From Flavonifractor avistercoris (GTDB lineage Bacteria > Bacillota > Clostridia > Oscillospirales > Oscillospiraceae): a stretch of 8,884 nucleotides of DNA. Positions 1-5,237 of this stretch are shown here, piece by piece; positions within the stretch are counted from its first letter, which is position 1, and each line of letters begins with the position of its first letter. The position numbers were made by a program, and so were the translations under genes. The notes below the pieces were generated by a model, which was not told the origin of the DNA, ran no database searches, and saw nothing but the letters and a program-made list of their open reading frames with translations. The stretch spans positions 1-8,884 of the forward strand of contig DWXT01000201.1 of the NCBI GenBank assembly GCA_019119085.1, in the 5' to 3' direction.

Positions 1-257
1 GGGAGCTGCGCAATGCCCTGGAGTTCTCCGCCTATCTCACCCCCTCCGGGGTGATTGACCGGGCGGCCCTGCCCAGCGATCTGATCCGGCGGAGCGAGGA
101 CGCCGGCCTCACCCTGGCCCAGAGGACACGGAACTTTGAAAAGCGGGAGATCCGCCGCCTGCTGGACAAGAACGGCGCCGGACTGGAGGGCAAAAAGAAG
201 ACCGCCGCCCAGCTGGGCATCTCCCTGGCCAGCCTGTACAACAAGCTCAACGGATAG
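1..257 (+). CDS. Sigma-54-dependent transcriptional activator, C-terminal fragment (AAA+ end plus Fis-type HTH)
   Basis: The open frame enters from the left edge (first whole codon at position 3) and stops with TAG at 255-257, so only about 84 C-terminal residues are present. They begin with ELRNALEFS, the usual continuation of the GNVRELRN motif at the end of the AAA+ domain of bacterial enhancer-binding proteins. A linker with LPSDL follows. The fragment ends in a Fis-type (HTH_8) helix-turn-helix with the residues KKTAAQLGISLASLYNKL. Proteins of this family hydrolyse ATP to open promoters held by sigma-54 RNA polymerase. The sensor domain lies outside the window, so its ligand cannot be read. 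Three palindromic elements begin at its stop codon and a sigma-54 promoter lies just beyond. This makes it the likely activator of the downstream transporter/AtuA operon, although that link is inferred. The short ATG frame beginning at 51 is only an internal methionine-like start and not a separate gene. Confidence 0.9.
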   Translation, partial: ELRNALEFSAYLTPSGVIDRAALPSDLIRRSEDAGLTLAQRTRNFEKREIRRLLDKNGAGLEGKKKTAAQLGISLASLYNKLNG

Positions 258-366
258 TTCTAAAATTCTGGAAACCCATTCTAAAAATTTAGAATCGCAG
301 CGGTTTCAGGGGGTGCGGGGAGCGCGCCCAAGGTGACCATTTGGTTTATTTCCAGAATTTTAGAAC
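257..366. promoter_or_regulatory. Cluster of three palindromic activator sites (candidate UAS)
   Basis: Three related 16-bp elements are visible: TTCTAAAATTCTGGAA at 258-273, TTCTAAAAATTTAGAA at 279-294 and TTCCAGAATTTTAGAA at 350-365. The middle one is a perfect dyad, TTCTAAA-N2-TTTAGAA. The outer two are exact reverse complements of each other over 18 bp (257-274 and 349-366). The first two centres are 21 bp apart, about two helical turns, so dimers could bind on one face of the DNA. Centres lie about 225, 205 and 133 bp upstream of the predicted sigma-54 start, a normal range for enhancer sites that act by looping. Binding by the protein encoded immediately to the left is inferred from position. 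Confidence 0.7.
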
Positions 367-463
367 AACCTTTTTTGTGCCCCGGCTGCCCCCGGGGCGC
401 TGCCGCCGCCGCATCCCCTTGTGCCCCAAGGCTTTGAAAAATTTTTTCATTGTTCTTCCTCTT

Positions 464-480
464 TTGGCATCCGCTTTGCA
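464..480 (+). promoter_or_regulatory. Sigma-54 (-24/-12) promoter of the transporter/AtuA operon
   Basis: The sequence TTGGCATCCGCTTTGCA has the invariant GG at 466-467 and GC at 478-479, separated by exactly 10 bases. Both boxes (TTGGCA and TTGCA) are close to the sigma-54 consensus. The start site would be near 491, giving a leader of about 48 nt before the ATG at 539. An AT-rich tract at 435-460 lies between the enhancer elements and the promoter and could ease bending. No good sigma-A promoter is evident in this spacer. Confidence 0.8.
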
Positions 481-538
481 TATAGGCATATACAGGCAAC
501 ATTGGAGAGGTTGCTAATTCAAAAGAGGAGGTCTCTAC

Positions 539-1903
539 ATGCTAGCAGCACTTGGTTTCATCACGGTCATAGCCATGCTTATCCTGATTATGACCAAGAA
601 AGCGTCGCCTGCGGTGGCCCTGATCATCGTTCCCCTGATCACCGGCATCATCGCCTGCGCGTTTATCGTCACTGACCCGGAGGGCGCCCCTGGGGTGGTC
701 AACTTCGCGGCCAACGTCAAGAGCCTTGGAGGGATGATCGCCGGCGATGACGGACTGCTGTCCGTGGCCGCCACCGGCGTCATGTTCATCTTCTCCATCC
801 TGTTCTTCGGCATCCTGACCGATGCCGGCACCTTCCGCCCCATCATCGGCGGCATCACCAAGCTGGTGGGCACCAACCCCATCCTGATCGCCATCGGCAC
901 TTCCATCCTGGCCATGATCGTCCACCTGGACGGCTCCGGCGCGGTCACCTTCCTGATCTGCGTGCCCCCGCTGGTGCCCCTGTATGACGCCGTGGGCATG
1001 AAGCGCACCACCCTGGCCACCATCGTGGCCATGTCCGCCGGCACCATGAACGTCCTGCCCTGGGGCGGCCCCACCCTGCGTGCCGCCACCGCTCTGGGCT
1101 TCGGCGACAACCCCGTGTCCTTCTTCCTGCCTGTGCTCCCCGCCGTGCTGGTGGGCCTGGTGCTGGACGTGGTTCTGTCCGCCCTGCTGGGCGCCCGTGA
1201 GAAGGCCCGCCTGGGCACCGTCAAGCTGACCAGCGCCGAGTTCAAGATGGCCGAGCTCACCGAAGAGGAGAAGAAGCTGGCCCGTCCCCACCTGTTTGTG
1301 GTGAACATCATCCTGATCATCGCCGCCATCGTCACCCTGCTGTTCTCCGGCTTTGCCCCCGCGGTGGTGTTCATGATCTTCTACGTGCTGGCCACCGTCA
1401 TCAACTACCCCAAGGTGGCCGACACCAAGGCCCGTGTGGATGCCAACGCCAAGAGCGCCATCATGATGTGCTCCGTGCTCTTTGCCGCCGGCGCCTTCTG
1501 CGGCATCATGACCGGCACCGGCATGATCACCGAGATGGCCAACACCCTGGTGTCCATCATCCCCCACTCCCTGGGCAAGTTCTTCCCCGCCATCGTGGGC
1601 ATCATCGGCATGCCCGCCTCCCTGCTCTTTGACCCCGACTCCTTCTACTACGGCGTGCTGCCCGTGCTGGCCCAGACCGCCGAGGGCTTCGGCGTGGCCG
1701 GCGCTGATGTGGGCCGTGCCGCCATCCTGGGCCAGATGACCGTGGGCTTCCCCGTCTCCCCGCTGACCCCCTCCACCTTCCTGCTGGTGGGTCTGGCCGG
1801 CGTGGATCTGGGCGAGCACCAGAAGAAGACCATCCCCATCCTGTGGCTGGTCTCCCTGGTCATGGTGGTCGTGGCCGTTGTCACCCGCGGCATCGCCATC
1901 TGA
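539..1903 (+). CDS. CitMHS-family carboxylate:cation symporter (citrate transporter-like)
   Basis: This 454-residue, very hydrophobic protein has about 11-12 predicted membrane segments, including residues 1-20, 24-46, 75-100, 115-135, 180-205, 240-275, 300-325 and 430-454. The motif IVHLDGSGAVTF near residue 125 and the segment GMPASLLFDPDSFYYGVLPVLA are typical of the CitMHS family (Pfam PF03600). That family includes Bacillus CitM and CitH, which import metal-citrate complexes with protons. The length matches the family (about 430-460). The start is set by AGAGGAGG at 524-531, seven bases upstream of the ATG. It is the first gene of an operon with two AtuA-type genes and sits directly under a sigma-54 promoter. 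It probably imports the substrate of that operon across the cytoplasmic membrane. A di- or tricarboxylate is likely, but citrate itself is not established. Family call firm, substrate uncertain. Confidence 0.9.
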   Translation: MLAALGFITVIAMLILIMTKKASPAVALIIVPLITGIIACAFIVTDPEGAPGVVNFAANVKSLGGMIAGDDGLLSVAATGVMFIFSILFFGILTDAGTFRPIIGGITKLVGTNPILIAIGTSILAMIVHLDGSGAVTFLICVPPLVPLYDAVGMKRTTLATIVAMSAGTMNVLPWGGPTLRAATALGFGDNPVSFFLPVLPAVLVGLVLDVVLSALLGAREKARLGTVKLTSAEFKMAELTEEEKKLARPHLFVVNIILIIAAIVTLLFSGFAPAVVFMIFYVLATVINYPKVADTKARVDANAKSAIMMCSVLFAAGAFCGIMTGTGMITEMANTLVSIIPHSLGKFFPAIVGIIGMPASLLFDPDSFYYGVLPVLAQTAEGFGVAGADVGRAAILGQMTVGFPVSPLTPSTFLLVGLAGVDLGEHQKKTIPILWLVSLVMVVVAVVTRGIAI

Positions 1904-1919
1904 ATTTCTGTCTGACCTT

Positions 1920-1965
1920 GGGCGCGGCGGCCCTGCGGGCCACAGTCCGCCGGAGCGCCGCGCCC
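1920..1965 (+). other. Intercistronic RNA hairpin between transporter and AtuA genes
   Basis: GGGCGCGGCG at 1920-1929 pairs perfectly with CGCCGCGCCC at 1956-1965. A smaller stem inside or competing with it is GGCCC (1929-1933) with GGGCC (1937-1941). No T-run follows, so it does not look like an intrinsic terminator. It sits between the transporter stop codon and the ribosome binding site of the next gene. A role in mRNA processing, partial attenuation or stability is possible but inferred. Confidence 0.55.
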
Positions 1966-1998
1966 TCCTAACAATCTTTGAAAGGAAGAAGCTGCGCA

Positions 1999-3345
1999 AT
2001 GAAAACCATCCGAATCGGCAGCGGCGCGGGCTACGCCGGCGACCGCCTGGAGCCCTCCCTGGAGCTCATCGAGAAGGGCAATCTGGACTACATCAGCTAC
2101 GAGTGCCTGGCCGAGCGCACCATCGCCATCGGCCAGCAGGCCAAGCTGAAGGATCCCACCAAGGGCTACAACGGCCTGCTGGAGCACCGCATGGAGAAGG
2201 CCCTGCCCCTGTGCTGGAAGCACAAGGTGAAGCTCATCACCAACATGGGCTCCGCCAACCCCCAGGCCGCGGCCAAGAAGTGCGTGGAGATCGCCCGCAA
2301 GCACGGCCTGACCGGCATGAAGATCGCCTGTGTCACCGGCGATGATCTGCTGCCCGTCATCGACAAGTACATGGACACCGAGGTGTGGGAGACCCACGAG
2401 CCTCTGTCCAAGCTGCCCGGCGAGATCGTCTCCGCCAACGCCTACATGGGCGTGGAGGGCATCCTGAAGGCCCTGGAGCAGGGCGCCGACGTGGTGATCA
2501 CCGGCCGCGTGGCCGACCCCGCCATCTTCATGGCCCCCGCCATCCACGAGTTCGGCTGGTCTCTGGAGGACTGGGACAAGCTGGGCAAGGGCACCATGAT
2601 GGGCCACCTGCTGGAGTGCGGCGGCCAGGTCACCGGCGGCTACTTCGCCGAGCCCGGCAAGAAGGACGTGCCCGGCGTGGGCCACCTGGGCTTCCCCATC
2701 GTGGAGATCGCTGAGGACGGCTCCTTCTTTGTCACCAAGGTGCCCGAGGCCGGCGGCATGGTCACCGTGGAGACCTGCTCCGAGCAGATCGTCTATGAGA
2801 TTCACGACCCGGAGAACTACCTGACCCCCGACGTGGTGGCCGACTTCAAGCAGGTCAAGTTCACCGAGGTGGAGAAGGACAAGGTTCAGGTGGAGGGCGC
2901 CACCGGCAAGCCCAAGACCGACACCTTCAAGTGCTCCATCGGCTATAAGGACTGCTTCATCGGCGACGGCGAGATCAGCTACGGCGGCCCCGGCTGCCTG
3001 GCGCGCGCCAAGCTGGCTCTGGATATCCTGAAGGAGCGGCTGGAGCTGGTGGCCCCCGGCCAGTTCGACGAGCTGAAGTTCGACCTGATCGGCTGCAACA
3101 GCCTGTACTGGAACCCGGACTACAAATACAACCAGGAGCCCAGCGAGGTTCGCGTCCGGGTGGCCGGCCGCGCCAAGACCAAGGCCGTCGCCGACCTGGT
3201 GCCCAACGAGGTGGAGGCCCTGTACACCAACGGCCCCGCCGGCGGCTGCGGCGCCGTCAAGCGCACCCGCGACATCGTCTCCGTGGCCTCCATCCTGGTG
3301 GATCGCAACGATGTCAAGCCCGAGGTCGAGCTGTTTGAAGTCTGA
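1999..3345 (+). CDS. AtuA family protein (DUF1446; acyclic terpene utilisation AtuA-like)
   Basis: The 448-residue product begins MKTIRIGSGAGYAGDRLEP and carries hallmarks of the AtuA/DUF1446 family (PF07287): the glycine-rich AGYAGDR start, ISYECLAERTIAIGQ near residue 35, and VITGRVADPAIFMAPA near residue 170. Pseudomonas AtuA is needed for growth on citronellol/geraniol, but the family is broad and its reaction is not settled. The protein is cytosolic, with no signal peptide or membrane segment. I chose the ATG at 1999, about ten bases after AAAGGAAG. A TTG 21 bases upstream is in frame but would lie on top of the ribosome binding site. Many family members are about 600 residues and carry a C-terminal ferredoxin-fold domain. 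Here that domain is a separate gene 28 bases downstream, so the two products probably form a complex. The neighbouring carboxylate transporter suggests an organic acid substrate rather than a terpene. Confidence 0.9.
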   Translation: MKTIRIGSGAGYAGDRLEPSLELIEKGNLDYISYECLAERTIAIGQQAKLKDPTKGYNGLLEHRMEKALPLCWKHKVKLITNMGSANPQAAAKKCVEIARKHGLTGMKIACVTGDDLLPVIDKYMDTEVWETHEPLSKLPGEIVSANAYMGVEGILKALEQGADVVITGRVADPAIFMAPAIHEFGWSLEDWDKLGKGTMMGHLLECGGQVTGGYFAEPGKKDVPGVGHLGFPIVEIAEDGSFFVTKVPEAGGMVTVETCSEQIVYEIHDPENYLTPDVVADFKQVKFTEVEKDKVQVEGATGKPKTDTFKCSIGYKDCFIGDGEISYGGPGCLARAKLALDILKERLELVAPGQFDELKFDLIGCNSLYWNPDYKYNQEPSEVRVRVAGRAKTKAVADLVPNEVEALYTNGPAGGCGAVKRTRDIVSVASILVDRNDVKPEVELFEV

Positions 3346-3373
3346 TTCTGGTACAGAAAGGAAGCGTTGAGTC

Positions 3374-3673
3374 ATGAAACTCTGGGATATCGCACACTCC
3401 CGCACCGGCGACAAGGGCAACATCTCCAATATCTCCCTCATCGCCTATGACCCCAAGGACTATGAGCTGCTCCGTGAGAAGGTCACCGCCGAGAAGGTGA
3501 AGGAGCACTTCAAGGGCATGGTCAAGGGCGAGGTGGTTCGCTATGAGCTGCCCAACATCCACGCCCTCAACTTCGTCATGTACGCCGCCCTGGGCGGCGG
3601 CGTGACCCGCTCTCTGTCCGTGGACATGCACGGCAAGGGCCTGTCCTCCTATCTGCTGGACATGGAGATCTAA
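3374..3673 (+). CDS. AtuA-type ferredoxin-fold small subunit
   Basis: This 99-residue protein matches the domain that is usually fused to the C-terminus of AtuA proteins. It has IAHSRTGDKGNISNISLIA near the start, VVRYELPNIHALNFV in the middle, and ALGGGVTRSLSVDMHGKG toward the end. The start is the ATG at 3374, preceded by GAAAGGAAG at about 11-12 bases, a rather long spacing. It is the last gene of the operon, with the terminator hairpin opening a few bases after its stop codon. No cysteine is present, so despite the fold name it cannot bind an iron-sulfur cluster in the ferredoxin manner. It most likely binds the AtuA protein encoded immediately upstream. The catalytic role is unknown. DUF4387, another small partner of AtuA proteins, was considered, but the HSRTGDKGN start fits the fused-domain family better. 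Confidence 0.85.
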   Translation: MKLWDIAHSRTGDKGNISNISLIAYDPKDYELLREKVTAEKVKEHFKGMVKGEVVRYELPNIHALNFVMYAALGGGVTRSLSVDMHGKGLSSYLLDMEI

Positions 3674-3678
3674 CAGGC

Positions 3679-3727
3679 AAACGCACAGACGCCGCGGAAG
3701 CGCAGCTTCCGCGGCGTCTGTGCGTTT
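3679..3727. terminator. Bidirectional intrinsic terminator, 23-bp stem
   Basis: Bases 3679-3701 are perfectly complementary to 3705-3727, leaving only a three-base loop (GCA). The plus strand ends in a T-run (TTTT at 3725-3728), and the reverse strand also leaves the stem through TTT. It starts six bases after the stop of the AtuA small-subunit gene and lies 14 bases beyond the stop of the convergent membrane-protein gene, so it can end both operons. Confidence 0.9.
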
Positions 3728-3741
3728 TCAGGCGGATGGGC

Positions 3742-4197
3742 TCAGCCCTCCCTGGAGCAGATGGCCATGGAGGCCTTCATGGAGGGGGCGATGGCGATCA
3801 GCGCGGTGACATAGGCCACCACAAAGATGGCGGGCACCTTGGTGATCCAGAAGCCGAAGAAGGCGCCGCCCAGGGCGAAGCCGGCCTCGCAGAACATGAG
3901 GATAAAGCTCATGAGGATCACGATGACGAACACAATGGCCAGGGTGCGGACAAAGTAGGCGGCCGCGCCGCCCGGGTTCTTGATGCCCACGGCCTTGACG
4001 AACCTGTTGCCCATGGCGGGCAGATCGATGATGGTCTCCAGGGTCAGGTTGAGGCAGAAGCCCTGGATCATGCCCACCACAAAGGTGGGCACGGACAGGG
4101 TGCCCTGCCCGGCCTGGACAAAGAGGGTCACCACCAGGGTGATGAAGAAGGCCAGGAAGATGTTGAATACCAGGGGGAATTTACTCTTTTTGCACAT
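3742..4197 (-). CDS. Small four-helix integral membrane protein of unknown function
   Basis: The 151-residue product has hydrophobic stretches near residues 9-28, 36-57, 83-102 and 105-138, so about four membrane helices are expected, with a polar loop in the middle (ETIIDLPAMGNRFVKAVG). The two halves look loosely like a repeated helix pair, as in DUF2798-type small membrane proteins, but I cannot assign it to a family with confidence. The start is supported by GAGGAGG a few bases upstream of the ATG. It lies 25 bases downstream of the hydrolase stop codon on the same strand and ends at the shared terminator, so both should be on one mRNA. A role in moving the substrate or product of the hydrolase across the membrane is possible. 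Nothing in the sequence shows this directly. Confidence 0.75.
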   Translation of the reverse strand: MCKKSKFPLVFNIFLAFFITLVVTLFVQAGQGTLSVPTFVVGMIQGFCLNLTLETIIDLPAMGNRFVKAVGIKNPGGAAAYFVRTLAIVFVIVILMSFILMFCEAGFALGGAFFGFWITKVPAIFVVAYVTALIAIAPSMKASMAICSREG

Positions 4198-4222
4198 AGT
4201 CGGTTCCTCCTCGAACAGTCGA

Positions 4223-5026
4223 TTACCAGTTGTCCTTGTTTTCCGCGTAGACCTGGGGCAGGATGGTGGCCAGGTGGCCGAACTCCTTCAGGTTGTGGGC
4301 AAACAGGCCCATGGGCACCTCGGGGGGCACGGAGACGCCGTCGGGCACCAGCTTGACCAGCTGCCCGTCCACCAGGCCGTAGCCGATCCAGAACCGGGAG
4401 CGCAGCTCGATGCCGCCGGGGATCTCCCGCACAAAGTGGGTCATGATGGCGGCCACGCCCTGGCCGGGCACGGGCCCGTGGCCGTTGGCACAGATCAGGG
4501 CGGCGCAGGCGTCGGTGCCCACCTTCTCCTCCTCGTAGCCCAGCTCGTGGGGATAGCGGAACTCCAGGATCAGCTCGTCCGGGCCGCCGCCGATGTCCTC
4601 CTTCACGTGGTGGCAGGTGCCCCAGGTGCGCTCCCGCATGGGCAGGCTCTGATCCAGGGTCTTGGCCCGGTTCTGCTGGCGGGCGTAGTAGTGATCCTCG
4701 GGATCCCAGATGCGGTAGCGGAGATCCTCCAGGCTGTGCCAGGCGAACCACCACTCGAACATCTCGGGGGTGACGCCGGGCATCTCGGTCTTGTTGGCCA
4801 GGTAGCCGGTGCCGTTGGGCATGACGCACCAGCCGACCTCGCAGGGCAGGTAACCGGGCCGGAACAGCTCATTGCGATCCTCAATCTTCAGGGCCAGGGC
4901 GGGGTCAATGGGCCCCCCCTCCAGCACGGCGATCTTCTCCGCCGGGATGGGGGTGATGGGCAGGTCGTAGAACTTGGCGTAGGGCAGGGCGCGCTCTTCC
5001 GGGGTCAATACAGGACGCTGACTCAT
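4223..5026 (-). CDS. DAPG hydrolase (PhlG)/phloretin hydrolase-like C-C hydrolase
   Basis: The 267-residue protein has the PhlG-family signature: GYLANKTEMPGVTPEMFEWW (74-93), then WHSLEDLRYRIWDPEDHYYA, and HNLKEFGHL near the end. PhlG cleaves 2,4-diacetylphloroglucinol, and Eubacterium ramulus phloretin hydrolase splits phloretin into phloroglucinol and a phenylpropionate. Both hydrolyse a C-C bond next to an aryl ketone using zinc. As I recall the PhlG structure, the ligands are His129, Glu160, His270 and Glu274. H112, E143, H244 and E248 here reproduce the spacing of the first pair (31) and the HxxxE of the second. No signal peptide is seen, so it should be cytosolic. The ATG at 5026 is chosen because AAAGGAG lies about eight bases upstream; a longer open frame to 5146 would run over the promoter. 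It is first in a two-gene operon divergent from a sigma-54 activator. The family is confident, the substrate is not. Confidence 0.85.
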   Translation of the reverse strand: MSQRPVLTPEERALPYAKFYDLPITPIPAEKIAVLEGGPIDPALALKIEDRNELFRPGYLPCEVGWCVMPNGTGYLANKTEMPGVTPEMFEWWFAWHSLEDLRYRIWDPEDHYYARQQNRAKTLDQSLPMRERTWGTCHHVKEDIGGGPDELILEFRYPHELGYEEEKVGTDACAALICANGHGPVPGQGVAAIMTHFVREIPGGIELRSRFWIGYGLVDGQLVKLVPDGVSVPPEVPMGLFAHNLKEFGHLATILPQVYAENKDNW

Positions 5027-5074
5027 GACTGATACACTCCTTTGCTGTTGTGGAAGATTTCTGCCTCCCTGTTC

Positions 5075-5091
5075 TGCAAAAAGAGGGCCAA
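5075..5091 (-). promoter_or_regulatory. Sigma-54 (-24/-12) promoter of the hydrolase operon
   Basis: Read on the minus strand, the sequence is TTGGCCCTCTTTTTGCA. GG (at 5089-5088) and GC (at 5077-5076) are separated by exactly 10 bases, matching the sigma-54 spacing rule. The predicted start is near 5064, giving a leader of about 38 nt before the ATG at 5026. The divergent neighbour is a sigma-54 activator, which supports the call. The divergent spacer contains several dyads that could serve as enhancer sites. Confidence 0.75.
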
Positions 5092-5128
5092 CTTTTCGCG
5101 CTGGTGCCCGGATCCCCTGGGGCCGTAA

Positions 5129-5175
5129 GCAAAATTTTGATTGCAACCCGGCTCCTGCCCCCGGTTTTGCGAAAA
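5129..5175. promoter_or_regulatory. AT-rich dyads in the divergent spacer, weak candidate activator sites
   Basis: GCAAAATTTTGATTGC at 5129-5144 contains a perfect 10-bp palindrome (CAAAATTTTG) flanked by GC-AA/TT-GC elements. TTTTGCGAAAA at 5165-5175 is a near-palindrome sharing the TTTTGC/GCAAAA core. They lie about 70 and 105 bp upstream of the predicted sigma-54 start of the hydrolase operon, within the usual enhancer range. Similarity between the two is weak, so this is tentative. Confidence 0.3.
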
Positions 5176-5179
5176 TGAA

Positions 5180-5208
5180 TTGTCTTTTTTCTGTACATAT
5201 GCTAGGAT
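5180..5208 (+). promoter_or_regulatory. Putative sigma-A promoter of the PAS-type activator gene
   Basis: TTGTCT at 5180-5185 and TAGGAT at 5203-5208 are separated by 17 bp, a passable -35/-10 pair. The start would fall near 5215, just before the ribosome binding site AGGTGG and the ATG at 5238. Neither box is a strong match, which fits a regulator expressed at a low level. An inverted repeat overlaps this promoter. Confidence 0.4.
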
Positions 5209-5229
5209 AAATGTAAGAAATATGTACAG
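5191..5229. repeat. 10-bp inverted repeat with TGTACA cores, candidate operator
   Basis: CTGTACATAT at 5191-5200 is the exact reverse complement of ATATGTACAG at 5220-5229. Each arm carries its own palindromic hexamer TGTACA, and the two hexamers are 31 bp apart, about three helical turns. The pair overlaps the putative promoter and leader of the activator gene. It also sits about 145 bp upstream of the divergent sigma-54 start. It could be both an enhancer for the hydrolase operon and an autoregulatory site. Binding by the adjacent activator is inferred. Confidence 0.5.
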
Positions 5230-5237
5230 GTGGTGGT

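Noticed and set aside
379..398. GC-rich hairpin GCCCCGG/CCGGGGC in the first spacer as a terminator for the upstream activator
   Set aside because: The T-run precedes the stem instead of following it on the plus strand, and no T-run follows on the minus strand, so it does not fit an intrinsic terminator.
542..1999. Long minus-strand open frame opposite the transporter gene (485 codons)
   Set aside because: Its translation is low-complexity, rich in Gly, His, Asp and Gln, as expected from the antisense of a GC-rich membrane-protein gene. The plus-strand frame has a clear family match and ribosome binding site.
1648..3441. 597-codon minus-strand open frame across the transporter and AtuA genes
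   Set aside because: It crosses two well-supported plus-strand genes, has low-complexity composition and no plausible start signal.
3736..5032. Plus-strand open frames opposite the hydrolase and membrane-protein genes
   Set aside because: Translations are His/Gly/Asp-rich antisense shadows without recognisable domains.
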